Below the pieces are notes generated by a model. That model was not told the origin of the DNA. It saw only the letters and a list, made by a program, of their open reading frames with translations, and did not search any database. DNA of 64,000 nt from assembly GCA_032719365.1 (NCBI GenBank), contig CM064869.1, forward strand, positions 26,569,504-26,633,503, read 5' to 3'. Source of the stretch: Prinsepia uniflora. Lineage: Eukaryota > Streptophyta > Magnoliopsida > Rosales > Rosaceae. The translations under genes were made by a program, and so were the position numbers. This document shows, in pieces, positions 37,448-49,700 of the stretch. The first letter of the stretch is position 1. Each line of letters begins with the position of its first letter.

Positions 37448-38330
37448 TACCTTGGAAATGAAATGAAAGTATTCTACAAAATAAATTAATCATAATTCTA
37501 TCTCCAAATATTCTCTCACAAGCATGGTCACTAAATGTGGTCAATTTAGAGGGTTCAAATTATCTTGAAAATGAAATGAGTTTCACTATTTATAGGGAAG
37601 CCTTGACAGTCACGAAGCGTTCTGATTGATCGATGGAATTTTTAATTAATAAATATTTTTTAATAAGATATTATTTAATAATTTAATATTAATAATAATT
37701 GTTTATTATTAAATGAATAATAATTGTTTATTATTAAATGAATAATAATTGTTCATTATTAAGAATAATGATATTAATTTTTTATTATTAAGAATAATTA
37801 TAACAATTAATTCTCAGAGAGAATATTAATATTATTGAGGTTTTAATTTGATTAAATAGTATATTCAGCTAGTGAATACCTTATTTAATGTGTGAGTATC
37901 TGTGAGCCGTTAATGTCGTTACCATGGGCAATTTGGACATTCTATCATTGATGGTCCACGTGGCAGATCCACAATTTTTTTTTTATGATTTATGGTTCCA
38001 CAAATGCCCCCACATCGCTTAGGAATTTAGGGAATCCTAAGGGATGTAAGTTTTTTGCAGTCCCAATAAATCATATTTGGAGTAGAACTCCCTTTTTTCT
38101 TGTGTTGTTCTTGTGACGTAAAAATTATATTGGGTTCGGAACATCACACTAAGTTGATGTATATATGTATTAAGCTCGAAGTTTGACATGCGATTGGGTT
38201 GCCCTTCCTTGGTTGGATTTAACTGATGGTCCATTTGAAATTAATTCATTTATGTATGAATTTAATTTTATACATAAAATTACATATTAAGTAGATCAAC
38301 TAGTCTACGTAAATCAATACCTCACACATG
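37448..38330. other. AT-rich sequence, possible 3' end or LTR of the copia element
   Basis: Contains a MITE-arm fragment at 37522-37565, then repeated TAATAATTGTTTATTATTAAATGAA at about 37690-37770. The copia polymerase ends about 38340, so 37.6-38.3 kb is where its 3' LTR would be, but no matching LTR was found near 61.8-62.6 kb. Confidence 0.35.
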
Positions 38331-38339
38331 CTGTTGGAA

Positions 38340-38561
38340 TGTGGCTTTTGGTAATGACTTGGTGAACAGGTCTGCATGATTATCTTGAGACCTTATTGAC
38401 TTGATCTTAACCTACTGATATTCTTGCTATTGTGAATTAGTTAAAGAATAATTTTGGTGCAATATACTTGGTGTTGTGTTTCTTAATGAAATCGGTCTTC
38501 ATCTGCTTGATGCATGTAGTATTTTAGTAGATAATTGTTGGTTCATTATGGGTGGAATACA
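38340..38561 (-). pseudogene. C-terminal end of a Ty1/copia RNase H
   Basis: The minus strand encodes DNHADLFTKSLPKATFQQHV, the usual copia C-terminus (family pattern N.ADLFTKALP..TF). Stop codons interrupt the preceding 60 codons. It continues at 45460 after removing the element at 38567-45454 and one GTCCA. Confidence 0.8.
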
Positions 38562-38566
38562 GTCCA

Positions 38567-41565
38567 TGTTAGGGCCCACCCCTAATCCCCCGGGATTAAG
38601 GGCTAAACCCCGCTCCCGTCTAACGTACGCATGACACGAGGGCTAAACAACCGCCTAACCTCCGTGTGACACGTAAGTCGGACAAGGGAGTTCCAGACCA
38701 ACCACCTCAACAACCTCAAACTTCTCAGAGTGCGCAGAGTCTACTGTGGATGGTGCATGTGATGTCTCCATCTCTCTCAACCGACAGCCCGCACTGCAGC
38801 AACCTGGAGGGTATCGAAAACACGAAAAGACTGTGAGTGGACAAAAATAAAGTTTAAATTCAAAACAGTTATCAGAAAACACAAACAGTTATACCCTCCG
38901 TGTTAAAAACCAATGCATGCATATCAATTACGTCATAAAACAATATACGAAAACCAAACACATTTTCCTTTTTCCAATCCCGGGCCTCAGCCCAAAATCA
39001 CCGAAAACCATCATATCCGGGCCACTGCCCAAAACATCATCATCAAAGCTAGTGAAACCCAAAACACATTTAAAGCCACGTTCTCATCCATCGAACCTGC
39101 TGGATCTATCCGAGTCTTTAAACTCCCGAGTCTTTAAACTCAATCCAGGCCTCAATAATATCCGAGTCTTTAAACTCCCGAGTCTTTAAACTCAAGGCCT
39201 ACGGGGGAAATCAATATATCCGAGTCTTTAAACTCCCGAGTCTTTAAACTCAATCCGGGCCCGTCCCCCGTCCAATCAATATCCGGGTCTTTAAACCCAA
39301 TAACCAGATCCAGTAAATCCAATCAAAACCATGTGAAAACCTTTTTGCAATTCCAAGTCCATATCCAAACCCGAATCCGAAACCACTGGTCTGATGCCCT
39401 TCCGGCATCCATAACCGTCATTCCGAATCCAGACCCAGAACTCATTTCCTTCTCATTTCCCGGTCCGAGTCCGCAACCATCATTCCGTAAGCCGGCATCC
39501 GGAATAACCATTCCGAACCCAAACCCGAAATCCACTTCAAGTCCCGAATCGAATCCCGAATCGTCACCCGGGATTTCGATTCCGAAACCCGAGATCTCAT
39601 TTCTGAAAACACCTTTGAACTGGGCCTCAGGCCCGAAAATACTTTTCAAAATCCTTTTACTTTCCTTGAAATCCAACCGTATTTCAAATCCCGAAATCAA
39701 CCATTAAAACCAGGTTCAAATTATAATAGTTATCAAAACCTCGTAAAACGTGAAAATCGTCATTTTCCTCGAAAAACGTGCACAAACCACAAACCATCAC
39801 AACCATAATCAAATCATAGAATCCAGTATAGAAATCCTATAAAAACATATATGCATGCATCAAGAGTTAGGAAGCAAAGTCCACTCACAGACCATTTCGA
39901 CGTCGCCTCGATACGCGCGCACCTATGCCATTCCCTGCCAAACCATTATCCTCGGCTTTCCCAAACCTGTCCAAATCCCATAAAGAGATCACTACCTACT
40001 TCACAAAGGTCATACTAAAGCCCCATAATTTTCCCGGATTTTTAACTATTTTTAACCCAGCCCTAAAACCTTCGGACAGCCCGAAACATATCGAGACGAT
40101 GTCCGATCGACTCGAAACCAACGCCAAAATGTTCGTTACATCAAATACTTTAAAAGTCATGTTGACTAATTTCCCAAATTACCCCTCACGCGCCCCCACG
40201 CGCGTCCAGAAGGTTCTGCGCGTGAAATCCACACGCATGAACAGTGTCACCAGCAACCTCAGGTGAACCCGGTTCACCTGGTTTGAACCGGTCCGATCCA
40301 GCCGTGAACCGGCGTTCACGGTTTTCATCCCATTTTCATCCATTTTTAATCCCGTTGAATCCCTTAGTTTCGTCCTATCCTCCTTAATCCATTCCCCACC
40401 AGAAAACCCAACATCGAAGTCCTTAGCTCGTCGACTTCGAATTTGAAAACATTTACCCGAAACCCCTGTTTCGGTTCCCAGCTAATCAAACATTCCCCCC
40501 ATCGCGGCAACAACTTATTCGACTCCTAGGGACCTCCTGAGTCTCATAACACCCACCAAAAGCCTCGACTCGTACCCAAAACCCACAACTATTGATTTTA
40601 ACCAAACTGGGAAAACAGAGGACCGTGGACAATTACCTGTGTTCTGACCTCCGCCGTGCACGCCGCTGTGCTCCTCTCAGTTCACAAAGCTCCGCTCAGG
40701 TCCCTGAACACTTCCACCCGTCCAATTTTGGAGATTGATCGATCGGGGTGCACAACCGTGCACAAAACCCCTGCCCTGTTCTCTGGTTTTTTCCTCACTT
40801 CTCACACACCTCACATACTCATCGTCACGCCCAAATCCTCACAGATACAATCACTCCCTCTCCTAGCTCTCCTTTGAACATCACAGAACCTCACAACACT
40901 CACCCGGTTCAATCAATTCCTCCCTCAGCTCACCTCTGTTTTTCCCCCCTTCGGCTAAACTCAACACACACACACGACACAATTTTTAAACACACTCATG
41001 CACGGCCTAGAACCCACTAGAGCCCTGCCACATGTCACAATCTTCTCCCTTCTCACACAAAAATCTCCTCTCTGCCTTGGACAAGTGTCCCAATCCGATT
41101 GCACCATGCCCCCCAGCCAAAAGACCAAAATACCCTTCTTAACTCCAAAATTACCATTTTACCCTTACCGTTTTAGACCCGTAACTTGCCCGTCCTAACT
41201 CCGATAAACACGTGCCGCCTGTCGTTGAATTTAGGACGACGAGATCTACCCAACGGTCCAAGGTCAACATGTCAAAACTCGGTCGTAGGAAAAGTCAACT
41301 CTTTCCCCCTAATTTAGTCAAATTACGGTTATGCCCTCAACCTTCCGAACATCATAACTTTTCCTCCGGTTGTCCGAATCGAACCTGCCACCTGTCTACG
41401 GACTCGTGACGTCCTAAACTACGTCACAGTCAAGGGCTAACACTCAACCAATCGGTAATTCAAAAAGTCAACTTTTCGTCTACTATTCACAAGGGCAAAA
41501 TCGTCCATTTACACAAAATTTTAAAAATTACCTTTTTACCCTTCCCGAAGGTACGGGTTGTTACA
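38567..41565 (-). repeat. Left LTR (3' LTR in sense) of the young gypsy-type element
   Basis: Carries the GAGTCTTTAAACTC array at 39110-39302. Frames of 113-125 codons on both strands recur identically placed in the other LTR; they resemble no known protein and are not called as genes. Confidence 0.92.
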
Positions 41566-42453
41566 ATCTACCCCCCAAAAAAGAATTTCGTCCCCGAAAT
41601 TCCACAGCTAGTTCCCGACACCTAGGGTCTCCTACCTGGTAATCAACACTAGGTCAACAACAACTTCTCCTGGGTTTCCTGTCTATCATCTCTACCTTGG
41701 GTATTTCACACCATCCCCAACTACTGTTACCATGGCCAACCCTCTCTTAGTAACAACTGTCTGGGTACGCAAGGGAAACTCTATGAACAGAAAACAAAGG
41801 TATTTTTCATATCGTTCAGTTATAGTCACTCCTTTCCAATTCCTTCCACGGAACTCACGAGGGTCCCTGACCATCCCTGCGACCTTAATCCCACCGATGG
41901 TCAACCTGTCCATACCGTTACGAAGCCTAGGTTCACCGAGCGTTAGCTGCTCTACTCTAATCACTCAACGACATCCTACCCAAACAACCACCACCTCGGC
42001 TACACCTAGCAGCACCCTCTCCAATCTGGCCGTAAATCGGCCCAAACCACAAGGACTACGATCCAGTAAGTCCATAGGGTACCTCAAACCATCCTTGTCG
42101 TTCGGGTTACCCAAACCCGCAATGACTACTCAACCTTACTGATCAAAGGTCACCGAGCCAAAACCACCTGGCCCAACCGGCCACCCACAATCGGCCTCCT
42201 TGGCCCCGTATCTTACTAACTCCACGAGCTACTCTCAGGCCCCTCGGGCCGACCAGCCTACTCATCCATAGCTCACCGGCTACGTTCCAGGTTACTTCTA
42301 CGCTACTATCGCTATGGTATCCAGGTTGCTGACGGGCTGTTCCACATCGAGACATCACATCCACAGTAGTTCCACACCACCCCAGTCGACATACCAAAGA
42401 CTCTGGGAACTAACCCTTACGCAGACCACTCAAAACCTCGCTCTGATACCAAT
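41566..42453 (-). other. Internal region of the young gypsy-type element
   Basis: Polypurine tract at its left edge and tRNA-Met primer binding site at its right edge. The residual minus-strand reading GIKVAGMVRDPREFRGRNWK at about 41830-41890 has no zinc knuckle, protease or polymerase motif. Confidence 0.85.
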
Positions 42454-45400
42454 TGTCAGGGCCCACCCCTAATCCCCTGGGATTAAGGGCTAAACCCCGC
42501 TCCCGTCTAACGTACGCATGACACGAGGGCTAAACAACCGCCTAACCTCCGTGTGACACGTAAGTCGGACAAGGGAGTTCCAGACCAACCACCTCAACAA
42601 CCTCAAACTTCTCAGAGTGCGCAGAGTCTACTGTGGATGGTGCATGTGATGTCTCCATCTCTCTCAACCGACAGCCCGCACTGCAGCAACCTGAAGGGTA
42701 TCGAAAACACGAAAAGACTGTGAGTGGACAAAAATAAAGTTTAAATTCAAAACAGTTATCAGAAAACACAAACAGTTATACCCTCCGTGTTAAAAACCAA
42801 TGCATGCATATCAATTACGTCATAAAACAATATACGAAAACCAAACACATTTTCCTTTTTCCAATCCCGGGCCTCAGCCCAAAATCACCGAAAACCATCA
42901 TATCCGGGCCACTGCCCAAAACATCATCATCAAAGCTAGTGAAACCCAAAACACATTTAAAGCCACGTTCTCATCCATCGAACCTGCTGGATCTATCCGA
43001 GTCTTTAAACTCCCGAGTCTTTAAACTCAATCCAGGCCTCAATAATATCCGAGTCTTTAAACTCCCAAGTCTTTAAACTCAAGGCCTACGGGGGAAATCA
43101 ATATATCCGAGTCTTTAAACTCCCGAGTCTTTAAACTCAATCCGGGCCCGTCCCCCGTCCAATCAATATCCGGGTCTTTAAACCCAATAACCAGATCCAG
43201 CAAATCCAATCAAAACCATGTGAAAACCTTTTTGCAATTCCAAGTCCATATCCAAACCCGAATCCGAAACCACTGGTCTGATGCCCTTCCGGCATCCATA
43301 ACCGTCATTCCGAATCCAGACCCAGAACTCATTTCCTTCTCATTTCCCGGTCCGAGTCCGCAACCATCATTCCGTAAGCCGGCATCCAGAATAACCATTC
43401 CGAACCCAAACCCGAAATCCACTTCAAGTCCCGAATCGAATCCCGAATCGTCACCCGGGATTTCGATTCCGAAACCCGAGATCTCATTTCTGAAAACACC
43501 TTTGAACTGGGCCTCAGGCCCGAAAATACTTTTCAAAATCCTTTTACTTTCCTTGAAATCCAACCGTATTTCAAATCCCGAAATCAACCATTAAAACCAG
43601 GTTCAAATTACAATAGTTATCAAAACCTCGTAAAACGTGAAAACCGTCATTTTCCTCGAAAAACGTGCACAAACCACAAACCATCACAACCATAATCAAA
43701 TCATAGAATCCAGTATAGAAATCCTATAAAAACATATATGCATGCATCAAGAGTTAGGAAGCAAAGTCCACTCACAGACCATTTCGACGTCGCCTCGATA
43801 CGCGCGCACCTATGCCATTCCCTGCCAAACCATTATCCTCGGCTTTCCCAAACCTGTCCAAATCCCATAAAGAGATCACTACCTACTTCACAAAGGTCAT
43901 ACTAAAGCCCCATAATTTTCCCGGATTTTTAACTATTTTTAACCCAGCCCTAAAACCTTCGGACAGCCCGAAACATATCGAGACGATGTCCGATCGACTC
44001 GAAACCAACGCCAAAATGTTCGTTACATCAAATACTTTAAAAGTCATGTTGACTAATTTCCCAAATTACCCCTCACGCGCCCCCACGCGCGTCCAGAAGG
44101 TTCTGCGCGTGAAATCCACGCGCGTGAACAGTGTCACCAGCAACCTCAGGTGAACCCGGTTCACCTGGTTTGAACCGGTCCGGTCCAGCCGTGAACCGGC
44201 GTTCACGGTTTTCATCCCATTTTCATCCATTTTTAATCCCGTTGAATCCCTTAGTTTCGTCCTATCCTCCTTAATCCATTCCCCACCAGAAAACCCAACA
44301 TCGAAGTCCTTAGCTCGTCGACTTCGAATTTGAAAACATTTACCCGAAACCCCTGTTTCGGTTCCCAGCTAATCAAACATTCCCCCCATCGCGGCAACAA
44401 CTTATTCGACTCCTAGGGACCTCCTGAGTCTCATAACACCCACCAAAAGCCTCGACTCGTACCCAAAACCCACAACTATTGATTTTAACCAAACTGGGAA
44501 AACAGAGGACCGTGGACAATTACCTGTGTTCTGACCTCCGCCGTGCACGCCGCTGTGCTCCTCTCGGTTCACAAAGCTCCGCTCAGGTCCCTGAACACTT
44601 CCACCCGTCCAATTTTGGAGATTGATCGATCGGGGTGCACAACAGTGCACAAAACCCCTGCCCTGTTCTCTGGTTTTTTCCTCACTTCTTACACACCTCA
44701 CATACTCATCGTCACGCCCAAATCCTCACAGATACAATCACTCCCTCTCCTAGCTCTCCTTTGAACATCACAGAACCTCACAACACTCACCCGGTTCAAT
44801 CAATTCCTCCCTCAGCTCACCTCTGTTTTTCCCCCCTTCGGCTAAACTCAACACACACACACGACACAATTTTTAAACACACTCATGCACGGCCTAGAAC
44901 CCACTAGAGCCCTGCCACATGTCACAATCTTCTCCCTTCTCACACAAAAATCTCCTCTCTGCCTTGGACAAGTGTCCCAATCCGATTGCACCATGCCCCC
45001 CCAGCCAAAAGACCAAAATACCCTTCTTAACTCCAAAATTACCATTTTACCCTTACCGTTTTAGACCCGTAACTTGCCCGTCCTAACTCCGATAATCACG
45101 TGCCGCCTATCGTTGAATTCAGGACGACGAGATCTACCCAACGGTCCAAGGTCAACATGTCAAAACTCGGTCGTAGGAAAAGTCAACTCTTTCCCCCTAA
45201 TTTAGTCAAATTACGGTTATGCCCTCAACCTTCCGAACATCATAACTTTTCCTCCGGTTGTCCGAATCGAACCTGCCACCTGTCTACGGACTCGTGACGT
45301 CCTAAACTACGTCACAGTCAAGGGCTAACACTCAACCAATCGGTAATTCAAAAAGTCAACTTTTCGTCTACTATTCACAAGGGCAAAATCGCCCATTTAC

Positions 45401-45454
45401 ACAAAATTTTACAAAATTACCTTTTTACCCTTCCCGAAGGTACGGGTTGTTACA
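42454..45454 (-). repeat. Right LTR (5' LTR in sense) of the young gypsy-type element
   Basis: Begins TGTCAGGGCCC, where the left copy has TGTTAGGGCCC, and otherwise matches it closely. The GAGTCTTTAAACTC array is at 42997-43190. Confidence 0.92.
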
Positions 45455-45459
45455 GTCCA

Positions 45460-46428
45460 TAAGTACTTTGAATATACCCCGTAATGACTCTCAACGATAT
45501 GCATTCACAAACTACTTCGTGAAGAGCTAGAATCTCTGCATGATTCGAAGATGTAGCAACTAGGGTTTGTTTCGTAGACCTCCAAGATATTGATGTGTTC
45601 CCAATGGTAAAGACATAACCGAATTGGGAACGCACTTTGTGTGGGTCAGATAGGTAACTTGCATCAGCATACCCAACAAGGCGTGCATTATTTCGAGGAC
45701 CAAGGAGGTTTGATTCATTCCTCGATGCATAAAGATAGAATAAACCCATATCTGTTGTACCTCTAAGGTATCAGAAGATGTCTTTTATACCATTTCAGTG
45801 GCGGCGTGTTAGCGCAGAGTTAAATCTAGCTAGCAAGTTCATAACGAATGAAATGTTTGGTCTAGTACATTGAGCCAAATACAATAATGTGTCTATTGCA
45901 CTTAGATATGACACTTCTGGTGTCAATATGTTTTGAATATCATATGCGGGATGAAACAGGTCCTTCTTAGGATCTAGACTCCGGACGATCATGGGCGTAC
46001 TTGAAAGTTTTGCTTTATCCTCATTAAAACATCTCAACATCTTTCGGATGTAATTGGTTGATGGAACAAAATTCCATCTGCATGGTGCTCGAGATCCAGG
46101 CCAAAACAGAAGTGTGTTCTCTCAAGATCCTTCATTTCAAATTATAACTTCAAGTGCTTAGCGGTTTCTTTGATCTCTTCAAGAGTACCAATCAGATTCA
46201 TGTGATCAGCATAAACTGCCACTATAGTAAACCCGGAATCTATTTTCTTAATAAACACGTATGGGCATAATTCATTATTTACATATCCCAGTCTGATCAA
46301 ATACTCAGTTAGATAGTTATACCACATCCGTCCAAATTGTTTCAATCTATAAAATGAACGCCTCAAACGAATGAAGGTCGTGTTCTGTGGTCTGAAACTA
46401 TTTGCATTAGGTATCTTAAGTCCTTCAG

Positions 46429-46474
<46 letters not shown>

Positions 46475-46762
46475 GTAGTTCCTGAAGGACTTAAGATACC
46501 TGATGCAAATAGTTCCAGACCACAGAACATGATCTTCATAGATATAAGCAGTCACCACATCTAAAAGCTGCATACTCAGTTTTTCGGAAACTACCAAACT
46601 GATAAGGTAGCGGAACGTTATAATGTCTATTACAGGAGAATACATCTCCTCGTAATCATCCCAGGGCGTTAAGAAAATCTTTGCGCCACTAAACGAGCGT
46701 TATATCTTACAATCTCGTTTTTCTCATTACGTTTCCTTACAAATACCCATTTAAAGCCTATA
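45460..46762 (-). pseudogene. Ty1/copia reverse transcriptase and RNase H, broken
   Basis: The minus strand reads, from right to left, GFKWVFVRKRNEKNEIVRYN (46690-46758), MYSPVIDIITFRYLISL, FYRLKQFGRMWYNYLTEYL, AVYADHMNLIGT, YLSAIDTLLYLAQCTRPNIS and then RNase H GYADASYLSDPHKVRSQFGY. This is the standard copia order. The catalytic YVDD box is spelled YADH, so the second Asp is gone. An inverted duplication with a TA run interrupts the region before GLKIPNANS, and there are frameshifts near 46090-46140 and 46650-46680. Upstream coding resumes at 52305 beyond a solo LTR, and the C-terminus lies at 38340-38561 beyond the young gypsy-type element. Confidence 0.9.
46381..46529. repeat. 51-bp inverted duplication with TA microsatellite loop inside copia RT
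   Basis: Arms 46381-46431 and 46479-46529 are inverted copies with about three mismatches (TGTTCTGTGGTCTG against CAGACCACAGAACA). The loop is mostly (AT)n. One arm is the normal coding text for GLKIPNANS; the other is extra. Confidence 0.92.
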
Positions 46763-49700
46763 TGTAATGACTCGGATTTTATTATTATTTAATTAAATGG
46801 AAATTATATGTAAAATGACCATTTTGCCCCTGGTCAAGGAAAAATGTTGACTTTTGACCCGGAACGTCGTATGACCTTGAACCTTTGAGCATTTCGTAGA
46901 TCGGGCCGCCCTGAATTCGTAGGCAGTCGACATGCCAAATTTGGAGACCCGGAGCGAAAGTTATGGGTCACGGACTTTACGGGGTACTATTATGTTTTTC
47001 GAGAAACGGGACAAGTAAACTGAATTGACTGGTCAAACTTGGACTCTTGAACCAATCAGATGAGTGACAAATGTCACTCATCTAACTGGCCCAAAAGCCC
47101 AAATAATTGGGTGCATGAATCTCTTTGTTTTCTCTTTGCCGTGAAACCCCTATGCACACAACCAACCATTTCTTCTTCCCCTTTCATTTTCTCTAAGCCC
47201 AGATCGATCCCTCACCCTCACCGAACATCATTTTCATCATCATCATCCTTTTCATCGGCCGTTCCGTCCGCCTGCAGCCACCAGCAACAGTCCCGACCAC
47301 CCAAAAAAAACCGTGATGGGCCAACGCACACAGGGACATTGATCGTGCAACCCATCCCACTTACCTTTAGTCTCGAGCTCAAGGGAGACCACAGAGACGC
47401 CAGGGACGCCTCACTGGACCTCACGACGGGCTGGTTTGTAGCCAACACCGCCTGACGGGATGGAGAGGAAGCCGGGAAACTGGGTTGGTTTTTCTTCGAG
47501 CTAAGGTAATGATTACGACCCTTCTTCCAGTTTTGATGATTTTAGACCTTTAGAGTAGGTTTAGACGAGTTGTTAGGGCCAAACCGCGATGAAAATGGTG
47601 ACCGGAGGAAGGTTTTCTGGGCGGGCCATGGCCGTGGGTCACGGTGGCTCCGCCGCTAGTTTTTCGGTAGGTTCCCACCGAGCAGCGCCGCAGGACTTCG
47701 GTGCAGGCCAACCGAACCGTGGTCTAAGTCTTCGGTAGGAGTCCACCGATGATGACGTCATATTCTGTGTAACGACCCGTCCCGAATATCGGGATGTAAT
47801 AATATTTAATTGTGATTTACTAATCTGGAATTAGTTGGGCGATTTCGGACGAATTGTGCAAAATGACCGTTTTGCCCTTAGGCGTGGGTAAAACGTTGAC
47901 TTTTAATTCAGATGGTCAAATGGACTTTGACCGATGACCGTGACGTAGTTCGGGGCGTCACGAGTTCATAGACAGGTGGCACGTTCGATTCCGACGTTCG
48001 TGGTGAAAGTTATGATGTACGGAAGTTCAGGGGCGTTTTCGTAATTTGTACGAAATAAGGGAAAATGTTGACTTTTTGATCGGGAGGTCCGATGGCCGAG
48101 GACCAAGGACCGTTAGGATGGTCTCGATGCCCTGAGTTCGTAGACAGGCGGCACGCATCAATCGGAGTCCGTATGACCGAGTTACAGGTCAGGATGCGTG
48201 AGGGGCATTTTGGTAATTTACTGCACAAGGGCAGAATGGTAATTTCACTGAGTATTTGAACGGTTACTGTAGCACCGTGTTGGGAGAACATGGCCAGTGC
48301 ACGGGTGGTTTGTTTATGGAGCAAATTGCTGGCCTAAACTATTATTTATGGGATTGTTGGATTGTTTATTGATATTGGTGCGATGCAAGGCTGTGTGGAC
48401 GGTGTGTTGGCCATTAAACCTTGGCTGGTGCACATGAAAATGGAAGAAAACAGGGGATGTTCCCCACACATGATCGACCACCTACACGGTCGTTTGAGGG
48501 AATTGATGGCTTGAAACAGAAGAGGAATGGGAGAGTGGTTCTCTGAGATTGAGAGGTGGAAAAATGGAGTGAAAATGGTGGAGGAAGGTTCAAAAACCTG
48601 AAACTGGGTTTTGTGAAATTCAAATTCGAAATCCTAGTTTTAGGCCAGCCCAAGCCTAATTGATGATGGATTGAGCTTCCTGGAACTTCAACGAGTCGAA
48701 CCAGATCAAATGGGGCAAGCTTTGGGGCTCCTAGGGCCGTGAACGGACGAGGTGGACAGCCGGAAAACTCAAGCTTGAGTCGTGGTGATTGAGGTAACGT
48801 CGTGTTCAATTAATTATTCGAATTGGTTCGTTTTAATCCTAATAAGCTTCCTGTGAAGTTAATTTGGCAATGGTTGAGGATTGGAGGAGTTTTGGTGATT
48901 GACCCGTTTTGGGTGATCACGGGTTGATGGCTTGTTTAAGGAATGGTTGATGTTGATCGATGTCACAGAACTGAAATTGGTTGGTTGATGATTGTTATAG
49001 GATCAAGAACGGATTGAATTGATGTCGAATTGGGTGTGATTGAACCGGATCCTATCGCGGGCTTTCCGACCCGTTTACCAGCCATTCGGGTGAAGAAGGA
49101 ACACTGTAGCAGGCGCGTGGCTTTCACGCGCAGCCACTCACGGCGGCGCGTGACGGCGCGTGGGCATGAATCTCGAGGTGAGGTCAACATGACTTTTACC
49201 CTATACAATGTAACGAACATTTTGGGATTGGTTTCGTGTCGATCGGACATCGTTTCGATATTGTTCGGGATGTCCGAAGGTTTTAAATCGAGGTTAAAAA
49301 TACTTAAAAATTTGGGAAAATTACGGGACTTTGATAGGATGTTAATGAAGGGGTTATTAATCCTCTAATGTGATTTGGACAGGATTGGGAGTCCCGGTGT
49401 TAGTGGTGTGGCCCGGGAAGGCCTATGGCACGCGTATCGAGGCGCTCGGTTAAACGGTCTGTGAGTGGACATTGGTTTTATAAATTCGATGCATGCATAA
49501 CTGTTTTATGATTGTTATAGTTATGATTAAATGATTTACTTTGGATATCGGTGAATTTAAATGATTTCACGCATTTCGAGGTGATTTACGTGTTTGCACG
49601 TAAATCGAGATTTTTCTGGATTTGTGCTGATTTCCAAAAATGTGTTTGGATATGATTTCATGAAACGGTTACGGATTTGATAAAGTAAAATCGGGCCAGG

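Larger units (their letters stand above)
38567..45454 (-). mobile_element. Non-autonomous long-LTR gypsy (Tekay/Del-like) element, 6.9 kb, young
   Basis: LTRs 38567-41565 (2999 bp) and 42454-45454 (3001 bp) flank only 888 bp. The target duplication GTCCA is at 38562-38566 and 45455-45459. On the minus strand the element starts TGTAACAACCCG. The primer binding site TGGTATCAGAGCGAG (initiator tRNA-Met type) lies at 42437-42451, two bases from the LTR. The polypurine tract TTTTTTGGGGGGTAGAT lies at 41566-41582, preceded by GGGGACGAAATTC as in Tekay-type 3' ends. The internal region has frames of at most 136 codons, with no gag, protease, RT or integrase motif. I count about twenty differences between the LTRs, mostly transitions, so insertion was recent compared with the copia host. 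Confidence 0.93.

Noticed and set aside
39333..40266. Frames of 113-125 codons repeated at 43220-44153
   Set aside because: They are repeated only because both LTRs are near identical; Pro/Ser/Asn-rich words come from AATCCGAAATCC-type sequence, with no known domain.
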